Below are positions 1 to 7,543 of a stretch of DNA of 9,472 bases, in pieces. This DNA is from CAZNHL01 sp964572965 (lineage in GTDB: Bacteria; Bacteroidota; Bacteroidia; Cytophagales; UBA9547), in contig CAZNHL010000109.1 of the NCBI GenBank assembly GCA_964572965.1, forward strand, positions 1-9,472. The letters are read 5' to 3'. A model generated the notes under the pieces. It was not told the origin of the DNA. It saw nothing but the letters and a program-made list of their open reading frames with translations, and made no database searches. The number at the start of each line of letters is the position of its first letter. Positions within the stretch are counted from its first letter, which is position 1. The position numbers were made by a program, and so were the translations under genes.

Positions 1-17
1 TATCTCCTTATTCTATG

Positions 18-30
18 TACCTATGAGGTA
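18..30. promoter_or_regulatory. Possible second TACC/GGTA inverted repeat
   Basis: TACC (18-21) and GGTA (27-30) flank five bases, and T22/A26 extend the pairing. The arms resemble those of the palindrome at 102-119, but the spacing is three bases shorter, so the same protein may not bind both. If real, it could serve a divergent gene off the left edge. Short A/T-rich palindromes also arise by chance. Confidence 0.25.
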
Positions 31-101
31 AAGTTTTAATATTTAAATGGGACAACCTAAAAGTTTTAAAAGTATTTGAAACTTTATTATTACTTGCGTG
101 T

Positions 102-119
102 TTACTTACTAGTAGGTAA
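102..119. promoter_or_regulatory. Palindromic operator candidate for the TetR regulator
   Basis: The 18 bases form an inverted repeat centred on CTAG (109-112), with arms TTACTTACT and AGTAGGTAA. Eight of the nine pairs match; only T106/G115 fails. It ends 9 bases before the regulator's ATG, so a bound dimer would cover the transcription or translation start region. TetR-family repressors usually bind palindromes of this size next to their own gene, so negative autoregulation is the natural inference. The binding partner is inferred from position only. Confidence 0.62.
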
Positions 120-128
120 GTTTGCTGA

Positions 129-689
129 ATGAATGATACCAGAAAGCAAATATTGTCATTAGGAGAGTTTTTTATAACGAGTAAAGGTTTTAATGCTTTT
201 AGCTATCAGGACATTGCCGGTCCTCTTGGAATTAAAAAAGCTGCGGTGCATTATTATTATCCGGTAAAATCTGATTTGGGAGTGGAGGTACTTCAAACGA
301 CCTGTGATCGGTTTCGGAAGGCTTTTAAGGATTTGTCTGATTCAAATCTTTCCTGTAAAGAGCAGCTTGACCTTTTTATTAAAACATATACCGAGCGGCA
401 GGGCGGCGGGCAGATTTGCATAGTAGCAGCAACGGGGGCCGACTATCCGACACTTACAGGTTCAATGCAGGCAGCTTTACAGTCTATTATGCAGGAGATA
501 TTGGCTTGGTTAACTGAATTATTGAATAAAGGTAAGGAAACCGGAGTGTTTCGTTTCGAAAGTAATGCAGAGATTAAAGCATTAATGTTGGTAACCAACC
601 TTGCTTCAGGGTTAGTATTGTCAAGGGTATTGGGGAATGATAAATTAGAAATGATTATAGATGAAATTAAGCGGGATTTGCTTGTTTAA
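129..689 (+). CDS. TetR/AcrR-family transcriptional regulator
   Basis: A 186-residue protein, the usual length for the family. Residues about 5-52 form the TetR_N DNA-binding domain: a helix starting TRKQIL, a turn with FNAFSYQDIAGPLGI (about 21-35), and the recognition helix KKAAVHYYYPVKSDLG (36-51). This matches the family pattern in which aromatic residues and a Lys close the helix-turn-helix. The C-terminal half is helical, as expected for a ligand-binding and dimer domain, but the ligand cannot be read from it. The ATG is chosen because it begins the domain with almost no extra residues and lies just behind the palindrome at 102-119. The synthase gene follows after 56 bases on the same strand, which suggests local control of acyl metabolism; that link is inference. 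Family assignment is secure, target and ligand are not. Confidence 0.93.
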   Translation: MNDTRKQILSLGEFFITSKGFNAFSYQDIAGPLGIKKAAVHYYYPVKSDLGVEVLQTTCDRFRKAFKDLSDSNLSCKEQLDLFIKTYTERQGGGQICIVAATGADYPTLTGSMQAALQSIMQEILAWLTELLNKGKETGVFRFESNAEIKALMLVTNLASGLVLSRVLGNDKLEMIIDEIKRDLLV

Positions 690-745
690 TAATTATTAGT
701 CAGGAAATGTTTTAAGGTCTTGTTAAAATTTAAACTTAAAAAGCG

Positions 746-1996
746 ATGAAGAGAGTAGTGATTACCGGGTTGGGTGCTTTAACGCCGATAGGTAACAATG
801 TTGCAGATTTTTGGAAAAATTTAACAGCAGGAGTAAGCGGGGCCGCTCTGATTACGAAGTTTGACACGACCCTTTATAAGACCAGATTTGCCTGTGAGGT
901 GAAGGGTTTTAATGCTTTGGATTTTTTCGATGTGAAAGAAGCCCGTAAAATGGACCCCTTTACACAATACGGGATGGTGGCTGCCGACCAGGCCATTGCA
1001 GATGCCGGCTTACAGGAAGATACTACTGTTGATAAAAATAGGGTTGGTGTTATCTGGGGGGCAGGTAACGGTGGTATTCTGACTTTTGAAGAAGAAGTGA
1101 AGAGTTATGTAACGGGTGGCTATATCCCTCGTTTCAGTCCTTTCCTGATTCCTAAAATGATTGTTGACATTACGGCAGGGATGATCTCGATTAAACATGG
1201 TTTCAGAGGCGTAAACTTTGCTACAGTAAGTGCCTGTGCAACTTCAAATACAGCTTTAATTGAAGCTTTTAATTATATACGCTGGGGAAAGGCGGATGTC
1301 ATAGTAGCCGGAGGTTCCGAAGCGCCTATTACCGAAGCGGGTGTCGGAGGTTTTAGCGCCATGAAAGCACTTTCGACCAGAAATGATGATCCGGCAACAG
1401 CGTCACGTCCTTTTGATGCCGATCGCGACGGTTTTGTGATTGCAGAGGGGGCTGCAGCTATTGTTGTTGAGTCTTACGAACATGCTAAAGCACGTGGAGC
1501 AAAGATATATGCTGAAATTATTGGTGGCGGAATGTCGGCAGACGCTTATCATTTAACAGCAACTCACCCTGATGGCTTAGGTGCTCAGCTTGCTGCTAAT
1601 GAGGCAATGAGAGAAGCAGGCATTAAACCTGAAGATGTAGACTACGTGAATATGCACGCCACTTCTACTCCTGTAGGTGATCCGAGTGAACTTAAAGGTA
1701 TCATGGCAATTTTCGGTGAGCATGCGTATAAACTCAACATTAGTGCAACAAAATCAATGACAGGCCATTTGTTAGGGGCAGCAGGTGCTATTGAGGCAAT
1801 TGCCTGTATTATGACTGTGAAAAACGATCTGGTGCCACCAACAATTAATACGGTTAACGTTGATCAGGGCATTCCACAAGGGCTTAATCTGACTTTGGGA
1901 AAAGCTCAGGCCAGAAAGGTAAATATTGCTATGAGCAATACTTTTGGTTTCGGGGGACATAATGCCGTATCTCTGTTCAGGAAATTTGTTGATTAA
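746..1996 (+). CDS. Beta-ketoacyl-ACP synthase II (FabF-type, KAS II)
   Basis: Condenses malonyl-ACP with an acyl-ACP, with loss of CO2, to lengthen a fatty acyl chain in the cytoplasm. At 416 residues it has normal FabF length. Cys164 in VSACATS is the acyl-accepting nucleophile, His304 in VNMHATSTPVGD and His341 in KSMTGHLLGAAGA are the decarboxylation histidines, and Lys336 is also present. The C-terminal FGFGGHN loop carries Phe400, the gatekeeper of FabF enzymes. The start MKRVVITGLGALTPIG is the standard first strand of KAS II proteins, which supports this ATG. The usual partners acpP and rnc are absent, so this may be an accessory copy rather than the housekeeping fabF; the genome would have to be checked. 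A regulator lies upstream and a thioesterase downstream. The active site looks intact and nothing suggests decay. Confidence 0.95.
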   Translation: MKRVVITGLGALTPIGNNVADFWKNLTAGVSGAALITKFDTTLYKTRFACEVKGFNALDFFDVKEARKMDPFTQYGMVAADQAIADAGLQEDTTVDKNRVGVIWGAGNGGILTFEEEVKSYVTGGYIPRFSPFLIPKMIVDITAGMISIKHGFRGVNFATVSACATSNTALIEAFNYIRWGKADVIVAGGSEAPITEAGVGGFSAMKALSTRNDDPATASRPFDADRDGFVIAEGAAAIVVESYEHAKARGAKIYAEIIGGGMSADAYHLTATHPDGLGAQLAANEAMREAGIKPEDVDYVNMHATSTPVGDPSELKGIMAIFGEHAYKLNISATKSMTGHLLGAAGAIEAIACIMTVKNDLVPPTINTVNVDQGIPQGLNLTLGKAQARKVNIAMSNTFGFGGHNAVSLFRKFVD

Positions 1997-2010
1997 AAGA
2001 TTGTCATAAA

Positions 2011-2035
2011 GCCGGCAGACTGGTTTTCTGCCGGC
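2011..2035 (+). terminator. Strong hairpin between fabF-like gene and thioesterase
   Basis: A perfect 9-bp stem, GCCGGCAGA paired with TCTGCCGGC, with a 7-base loop, starts 14 bases after the synthase stop codon. Only an A/T-rich stretch (ATAAATTTATT) follows instead of a clean T-run, so termination may be partial. It ends 16 bases before the thioesterase ATG, so it could also act as an attenuator or affect access of the ribosome to that start. Confidence 0.6.
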
Positions 2036-2051
2036 ATAAATTTATTGAGAA

Positions 2052-2492
2052 ATGAGTGTAAGGGCATTAGAATTACTTCGTGAACAAATAGGGAAAGAAC
2101 TGGCAAACAGCCCTTCTGCAGTGGCAATGTGGCTGAAACCTGTATTTGTCAAGGTTGAAAAGGGAGACCTGGTGGCACAGTATACCGTTCGTAAAGAAAT
2201 GACCAATGCAGTTGGCAATTTACATGGCGGTATGATTTCGTGTATAATAGACGATTTGATGGGAACAGCTGTATTTACCCTGGACCGTGAAAACTTTATG
2301 ACCACAGTAAACCTTTCTATAGACTTTTTATATGGAGCGAAGCTCGGAGATGTTTTGGAAGGGCATTGTAAAGTAATCAGAGAAGGTAAGAATATTGTGA
2401 ATGTGACTTGCCAGATATATGATTCACGGAAAAACCTGATTGCAAGCGGTACTTCTAACCTTGCAACAACTTCAGTGAAAAAGGAAATGTAA
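2052..2492 (+). CDS. PaaI-family hotdog-fold thioesterase
   Basis: A 146-residue single-domain protein of the size typical for PaaI/YbgC-like thioesterases, which hydrolyse acyl-CoA or acyl-ACP thioesters. The diagnostic stretch is Asn56-Leu-His58-Gly-Gly60, at the start of the long hotdog helix, followed by Asp67, Asp68 and Gly71 in IIDDLMG. The His-Gly-Gly and the helix acid are the known catalytic and oxyanion elements of this family. Later beta strands (TTVNLSIDFL, about 84-93, and NIVNVTCQIYD, about 114-124) fit the fold. There is no signal peptide, so it should be cytoplasmic. The gene lies 55 bases behind the beta-ketoacyl synthase, with a hairpin in the gap, and could release acyl chains made by it; that pairing is inference. 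Exact substrate cannot be predicted. The ATG follows an A/T-rich leader with GAG nearby. Confidence 0.87.
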   Translation: MSVRALELLREQIGKELANSPSAVAMWLKPVFVKVEKGDLVAQYTVRKEMTNAVGNLHGGMISCIIDDLMGTAVFTLDRENFMTTVNLSIDFLYGAKLGDVLEGHCKVIREGKNIVNVTCQIYDSRKNLIASGTSNLATTSVKKEM

Positions 2493-2494
2493 AG

Positions 2495-2522
2495 GTTCGG
2501 AGTCTTTTCGAACATTGTTTTT
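2495..2522 (+). terminator. Intrinsic terminator after the thioesterase
   Basis: Two bases after the stop codon, GTTCGGA (2495-2501) pairs with TTCGAAC (2507-2513), 7 bp including one G-T pair, around a 5-base loop. A T-run at 2518-2522 follows. It probably ends the left transcription unit and separates it from the receptor genes. Confidence 0.58.
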
Positions 2523-2801
2523 CCGGAAAATCAGTATGCATTTTGCCCCGTTTCACTACATAAACCTGTTTTTTCCCTCCTTCCTAAAATTCAAAAAGGT
2601 TATAGAAAATGATTTTTTACATAGAATGTATTTAGTTTTTATTATATATGCTTATGTAATAGTGGTTTAGCGTTTGTTTGTGTTAAACTATTTATTTTTT
2701 TTATCTATAATTTCAGTTGTTTCGTCGAAGTTTTCGTTATATCCGTATCTTTAAGGATGAGATGTACCTAGCCGGGTAGGAAGACGATTTATAGAGATTT
2801 G
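2514..2801 (+). other. A/T-rich leader region of the receptor genes
   Basis: No coding potential was found on either strand here. The region probably holds the promoter for the first receptor. The best match to the Bacteroidota consensus (TTTG, then TAnnTTTG) is TTTG at 2677-2680 and TATCTATA at 2702-2709 with a 21-base spacer. The second box is poor, so this is only tentative. An inverted TACC/GGTA repeat lies at 2765-2778. No clear Shine-Dalgarno precedes the receptor ATG at 2802. Confidence 0.35.
2765..2778. promoter_or_regulatory. TACC-N6-GGTA inverted repeat before first receptor
   Basis: TACC (2765-2768) and GGTA (2775-2778) flank a GC-rich centre; an overlapping pair CCTA/TAGG (2767-2770, 2777-2780) has the same spacing. 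It lies 23 bases before the receptor ATG and stands out from the A/T-rich leader. It may be a protein-binding site or a short RNA stem in the 5' leader. The arms recall those of the TetR palindrome at 102-119, but the spacing differs. Confidence 0.3.
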
Positions 2802-5045
2802 ATGAAATATTTGAGATACGTGCTGTTGGATGCATGGCTTTTTGTTTTGCGACAAACAAAAGCCATTCTTTGTACTTATACTCTTTTAGTAGGAATTCAA
2901 ACTTGCCTGTACGCACAAAATGAAACAGATATATCTACACAGCAAATGGTAGATATGGATCTGTCTGATCTGCTCCAGATGAAGGTAGTGTCTGCTTCTA
3001 AGAAACCGGAATCTGTATTTGATGCTTCATTGTCTATTAGTAGTATAAGTCGTGAAGAGATCCAGAATGCCGGTGCTACTTCTGTTATGGAAGCATTGAG
3101 GCTCGTGCCCGGTGTGCTGGTGGTAGAAATGACTAATGGGAACTACAATGTTTTTTTAAGGGGTTTTTCTAATCTTCCTCCCGGAGCTTCATTATCTAAT
3201 TCAACCAATTCTATCACTCTGGTGATGATAGATAACAGGCCTGTTTATAACTATTTTAATGGCGGGACATTCTGGGAAACATTACCTGTTGATCTGAATG
3301 ATGTAGAGCGTATAGAAGTTGTTCGCGGGCCATCTGCTCCGTTATATGGTCCCAATGCAGCAATGGGGGTAATCAATATAATTACACGTAAGTTAAATAA
3401 AGAGGGCCTGAGTACCTGGGCAAATGTGCAGGGCGGATTTCCTGCAACTGCTATTACTAATGCATCTGCAGGCTATAAAACCGGAAAGTTCAGTGTCATA
3501 GCATCAGGGAATTTTCAGCAAAGACAAAGGACCGAAGATGACTACTATGTATGGACAAAAAAAGAAAAAGTACCTGTAGCTTCTATTACCTCATATTATC
3601 CGGATGGGCCTTTAATGGATAAGTATGGTAATGTAAATATCAACGAACGTTATCCGGATCCGGCATTGGCGCAGAGGAAATTCGGTTATAATGCTTTCCT
3701 GAATTATGACCTCTCAGAAAAGAGCGCAATAAGCCTTTCTTTGGGAGGTCAGGGGTCACAAGTTCAGAAAGCTTTTTCAGATGAACTTTCAACACCAATT
3801 ACCACATCTTTGTCCAATAGCAATTATGCCGATGCAAAATTGAAGCTGGGCAACCTGAGGATAGCATTGGCCGATCAGTTTGGTACACAAGATATTTCAA
3901 AAGGCTCAGTTGGTTACAAAATCGATTTTAACACTATAGACGGAGAGGCTGAGTATGATTTTAAAATAGGTAATCTCGCAATCCGTCCGGGAGTCAATGT
4001 GCGAAATGCTGTTTATGACGACTCGAAATATTGTGATATTTCAGCGCAGGAAGGGTTTATCAATGGCAGGCGCGAACTTTCAAATATTGCCGGATCATTA
4101 CGTGGCGAATATACCTTTAAAGACCGTTTGAACCTGATGGCAGCAGGAAGGGTTGATAAGTACAATTATCCTGACAGAACTTATATATCGTATCAGTTTG
4201 CTGCCAGCTACAAGCTGAATGGCAATAATATTCTTAGGGCAGTGTATTCTCGTTCTTTCAGAGGCCCTACTTTTTATGATGTTTACAATAATCAGGCATT
4301 TTATATAGGTACAGCAACCGTTTCACCGGGCAATACAGTTCCCCAGTATGCTATTATAGCAGGTAACAAACAGACTGACTTGCAGCAAATTGATATGTAT
4401 GAACTAGGCTATAGAACCAAACTTTCGGATAAATGGCAGTTAGACTTAGATTTGTTTTATCAGACTTCCCAAAATTATTCACTTACTACCGGAGGCGATT
4501 CTGTAGTTGAACCTGCAAGGGTGAGCATTGTACAGTCTTCAAGAACACTGCCATTAATGGCTAAACAGATTGGAGGAACTTTGTCAGTGAACTATGTGCA
4601 GGGAAAAATCCAGTTTAAGCCATTTGTGACTGTACAGTTTACAAGGCTTGAAGGGGTGTCATTGTATAGAGATGCTCCTGAACGAAATTCAACAGCGAAT
4701 TACAATGTTACTTATGATACAGATCACAATGGAACTCCTAATGTTTATGGCGGTTTTTATCTTAATTACAAATTGACAGAAAAGCTGAATGTGAACCTGA
4801 ACGGTTATTATTTCAGCCAGCACACATATAATAACCTTTACAGCAATTTCGCCCCTGATAAAAATGACGGCATTGTTGATATAAAAGGTAAGTTGTTGTT
4901 AAATGCTAAAGTGTCTTATAAAATTTATAAAGGATTCGATGTTTTCGCTAACATCAGAAACTTGTTGAATCAAACATCTTATGAATTTGCTCAAACCGAT
5001 AAAATACCGGTCATGGTATTGGTTGGAGCCAGCTTTACTTATTAA
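2802..5045 (+). CDS. TonB-dependent outer-membrane receptor, copy 1
   Basis: An energy-coupled outer-membrane channel of 747 residues. Residues 1-38 look like a Sec signal peptide: a rather long N-region, a hydrophobic core around 21-34, and probable cleavage after CLYA. The plug covers about 60-197, with KVVSASKKPES near a possible TonB box and the classic plug end IEVVRGPSAPLYG (171-183) followed by INIITRK. The rest is beta barrel, ending in an aromatic residue (SFTY), as outer-membrane barrels do. There is no carboxypeptidase-like N-terminal domain and no SusD partner nearby, so it is not a SusC-type sugar receptor. The family imports ferric siderophores, haem, cobalamin and other ligands. 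The reductase downstream favours an iron chelate, as inference. The frame is open from a TTG at 2799, but the adjacent ATG at 2802 is the better start. A close paralogue follows. Confidence 0.93.
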   Translation: MKYLRYVLLDAWLFVLRQTKAILCTYTLLVGIQTCLYAQNETDISTQQMVDMDLSDLLQMKVVSASKKPESVFDASLSISSISREEIQNAGATSVMEALRLVPGVLVVEMTNGNYNVFLRGFSNLPPGASLSNSTNSITLVMIDNRPVYNYFNGGTFWETLPVDLNDVERIEVVRGPSAPLYGPNAAMGVINIITRKLNKEGLSTWANVQGGFPATAITNASAGYKTGKFSVIASGNFQQRQRTEDDYYVWTKKEKVPVASITSYYPDGPLMDKYGNVNINERYPDPALAQRKFGYNAFLNYDLSEKSAISLSLGGQGSQVQKAFSDELSTPITTSLSNSNYADAKLKLGNLRIALADQFGTQDISKGSVGYKIDFNTIDGEAEYDFKIGNLAIRPGVNVRNAVYDDSKYCDISAQEGFINGRRELSNIAGSLRGEYTFKDRLNLMAAGRVDKYNYPDRTYISYQFAASYKLNGNNILRAVYSRSFRGPTFYDVYNNQAFYIGTATVSPGNTVPQYAIIAGNKQTDLQQIDMYELGYRTKLSDKWQLDLDLFYQTSQNYSLTTGGDSVVEPARVSIVQSSRTLPLMAKQIGGTLSVNYVQGKIQFKPFVTVQFTRLEGVSLYRDAPERNSTANYNVTYDTDHNGTPNVYGGFYLNYKLTEKLNVNLNGYYFSQHTYNNLYSNFAPDKNDGIVDIKGKLLLNAKVSYKIYKGFDVFANIRNLLNQTSYEFAQTDKIPVMVLVGASFTY

Positions 5046-5056
5046 TACTAATTGGG

Positions 5057-5110
5057 TGTAGTCGGGAGGTTTAGGGAATTTATGGGAAATAAATAATCTC
5101 GGAGACTACA
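5057..5110 (+). repeat. Inverted repeat in the gap between the two receptors
   Basis: TGTAGTC (5057-5063) pairs perfectly with GACTACA (5104-5110) across 40 bases, spanning most of the 76-base gap. In RNA it would form a 7-bp stem with a large loop just before the second receptor's ATG at 5122, and could influence processing or translation of a joint transcript. The large loop makes an intrinsic terminator unlikely. No good promoter was seen in the gap, so both receptors are probably co-transcribed. Confidence 0.35.
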
Positions 5111-5121
5111 ATATTATGTAA

Positions 5122-7332
5122 ATGATCAGTAAAAGGAAACTACAGTTTTATTCAGGTAACTCCCTGTATAAATCAATTCTATTTTTTGTTTTTTTGATAG
5201 TCGGCATGCCATTCATGGGTTTTGCTCAAAGTGATATGTCTACCCGTCAAATGGTTGATATGGAACTGTCTGACTTGCTTCAGGTCAAAGTGGTGTCAGC
5301 GTCTAAAAAAACAGAAACCATTTTTGATGCAGCTTTATCCGTCAGCAGCATTAGTAAGGAGGAAATTCAGAATGCCGGAGCTACTTCCATTATGGAAGCA
5401 TTACGGCTGGTACCCGGCCTCATTGTAATTGAGATGACTAACGGTAATTATGGCGTATACCTGCGTGGTTTGTCCAATTTGCCATTAGGATCAACTCTGG
5501 TAAATTCTACCAATTCCATTACATTGGTTATGATCGACAACAGACCGGTTTATAACTACTTCAATGGCGGAACCTTCTGGGAAACACTGCCTGTGGATCT
5601 GAACGACGTTGAGAGCATAGAGGTAGTTCGTGGCCCTTCGTCTGCATTATATGGACCCAATGCCGCTGCCGGAGTTATAAATATCATCACCAGAAAACTA
5701 TCGAAAGACGGCCTGAATGTAATTGCCAATGCCCAGGGTGGTATTCCCTCGGCTTTGATAACCAATGCTTCAGTAGGTTATAAAAAAGATAAATTCAGTG
5801 TTAATTTGACGGCTAATTTGCAGCAAAGGCAACGTACCGAAGACTTGTACTATGTATGGGGTAACGGAAAGAAACAACCTTTTGATTCTGTTTATAACTA
5901 TATCTCGGGGCAGCCAATGAAAGACCCGAATGGTAATAATAATATCAATGAGCGTTATCCTGAACCCAATCTGTCACAAAGGAAATTAGGCTATAATGCT
6001 TTTCTTAATTACGCACTTTCCGAAAAAAACTACCTTAGCCTGTCGCTCGGCGGTCAGGAGTCACGGGTTCAAAAGGCATTTTCAGACCAGGTTTCAACAC
6101 CTTTGACTACAGCAGACTCAAGAACAAATTATGCAGATGCAAAACTGAAACTCGGAAACCTGAACGTAATGCTCGCCGATCAGTTTGGCACGCAGAATGT
6201 AGCCCTTGGAGAGGCAGGGTATAAAGTTGATTTTAATACCATAGATGCCGAAGCCGAATACGACCTTAAACTGGGCAGTTTTTCTTTCAGGCCGGGTTTT
6301 AACCTGCGAAGCGCCACCTATGACGACTCAAAATATTCAGATATATCAAAATCACTCGGCTTTCTTAATGGTAAAAAAACATTGTCAAATATTGCCGGTT
6401 CTTTACGTTCCGAATATGCCTTCAAAGACAAAATTAAACTGATAGCAGCTTTAAGAGTCGATCATTACAATTATCCGCAAAAGCTCTACGGCTCTTACCA
6501 GTTCGCTGCCAGTTACAAGATAAATACTAAAAACCTTGTCCGCTTTGTTTATTCCAGAGCCTACAGAGGGCCAACTTTCTATGATATCTACAATAACCAG
6601 TTTTTAACAAGCAATAACCCAAATACCAGAGGAGTTGTACAGGGAAATAAAGATATTAATCTGCTTCAGATTGATATGTTTGAACTGGGCTATAGAAAAG
6701 CGGTAAACAGTAATTTACAACTTGATATTGATGTTTTTTATCAGATCGCTGCCAACTATTCAAAAACACTTACAGAGCTTCCTGTTTACTCTCCCGATTC
6801 TTCACAAAAGTTAACCATTCAGGGAATTCAAAATGTGCCTTTAAAAGCGAAACAGTTTGGCCTTACTCTGAGTATCAGCTATACCTATAGCAAATTTAAC
6901 CTGAAACCATTTATAACTTTGCAGACAACCTATCTGGAGGATATGTCCAGGTTTGCCGTTTCAGACGCTGTAGACCCAGTCAATAATTATAAAAACACTT
7001 ATAATACCAACCATACTGGTACTCCAAATGTCTATGGGGGTTTCTATATGAACTACAGATTTACCCCTAAACTCAATGCGAACCTGAGCGGTTACTATTT
7101 CAGCCAATATGACTATACCGGTTTCTATGTCAATTTTGCAGCTAATCGCAACGATGGAATCGTAAATATACCGGCCAAGTTTTTGCTGAATACAAAAGTG
7201 TCATATAAACTGATTAAAAACCTTGATGTATTCGTGAACCTGCGCAATGTATTGAACCAGACAAGCTACGAATTTGCAGAAACCGATAAGGTCAATTTTG
7301 TAGCACTGATAGGAGCCAGCTTTATTTACTAA
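5122..7332 (+). CDS. TonB-dependent outer-membrane receptor, copy 2
   Basis: A 736-residue receptor of the same type as its upstream neighbour. Signal peptide residues 1-35 have a core of about SILFFVFLIVGMPFMG and probable cleavage after GFA, before QSDMS. The plug spans about 55-192 and contains VKVVSASKKTET and IEVVRGPSSALYG (166-178), then INIITRK. The barrel ends in SFIY. By eye, about four in five plug residues are identical to copy 1, including the unusual stretch VYNYFNGGTFWETLPVDLND. The barrel differs in blocks, for example residues after the shared IYNNQ/VYNNQ and after YSKT/YSLT, which are probably external loops. Such a pattern suggests duplication followed by change in ligand range; that is inference. 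The ATG is only 76 bases from the copy 1 stop. The start codon is clear, and no frameshift or missing segment was found. Confidence 0.94.
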   Translation: MISKRKLQFYSGNSLYKSILFFVFLIVGMPFMGFAQSDMSTRQMVDMELSDLLQVKVVSASKKTETIFDAALSVSSISKEEIQNAGATSIMEALRLVPGLIVIEMTNGNYGVYLRGLSNLPLGSTLVNSTNSITLVMIDNRPVYNYFNGGTFWETLPVDLNDVESIEVVRGPSSALYGPNAAAGVINIITRKLSKDGLNVIANAQGGIPSALITNASVGYKKDKFSVNLTANLQQRQRTEDLYYVWGNGKKQPFDSVYNYISGQPMKDPNGNNNINERYPEPNLSQRKLGYNAFLNYALSEKNYLSLSLGGQESRVQKAFSDQVSTPLTTADSRTNYADAKLKLGNLNVMLADQFGTQNVALGEAGYKVDFNTIDAEAEYDLKLGSFSFRPGFNLRSATYDDSKYSDISKSLGFLNGKKTLSNIAGSLRSEYAFKDKIKLIAALRVDHYNYPQKLYGSYQFAASYKINTKNLVRFVYSRAYRGPTFYDIYNNQFLTSNNPNTRGVVQGNKDINLLQIDMFELGYRKAVNSNLQLDIDVFYQIAANYSKTLTELPVYSPDSSQKLTIQGIQNVPLKAKQFGLTLSISYTYSKFNLKPFITLQTTYLEDMSRFAVSDAVDPVNNYKNTYNTNHTGTPNVYGGFYMNYRFTPKLNANLSGYYFSQYDYTGFYVNFAANRNDGIVNIPAKFLLNTKVSYKLIKNLDVFVNLRNVLNQTSYEFAETDKVNFVALIGASFIY

Positions 7333-7337
7333 TGTGA

Positions 7338-7357
7338 AGACGTTGCATGTAATGTCT
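7338..7357 (+). terminator. Weak hairpin after second receptor
   Basis: AGACGTT (7338-7344) pairs with AATGTCT (7351-7357), including one G-T pair, around a 6-base loop. It starts 5 bases after the stop codon. There is no T-run, so it may protect the transcript end or be incidental rather than terminate. The rest of the 211-base gap to the next ATG shows no gene and no convincing promoter. Confidence 0.3.
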
Positions 7358-7543
7358 CCACATGAACACGACGGCAAACCCGCATATCACAATCCACATT
7401 TCAAACACCTTCATTTACCGCCAATAATCTGCCTTTTACCGATTCGCTGCTGACTAAGAAAACACTTTTCTATTGTTTTGTGATATTAATTGATCCGCTT
7501 GTATCGGGTGCCTCAATGTTTAACAAGACAAAATTTTCTTTTA

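Noticed and set aside
2042..2515. Minus-strand open frame of 157 codons opposite the thioesterase
   Set aside because: It lies antisense to a gene with clear hotdog motifs, and its translation has low-complexity, mixed composition with no domain; it is a shadow of the real gene.
2799..2801. TTG as the start of the first receptor
   Set aside because: It adds only one residue directly before an ATG; the ATG at 2802 is the more likely start.
7346..7364. CATGT/ACATG hairpin after the second receptor
   Set aside because: Five pairs only, and it competes with the better 7-bp stem at 7338-7357.
7490..7543. Upstream TTG extension of the SIP reductase
   Set aside because: The 18 extra residues do not look like the family, and the protein from ATG 7544 already has its expected N-terminus.
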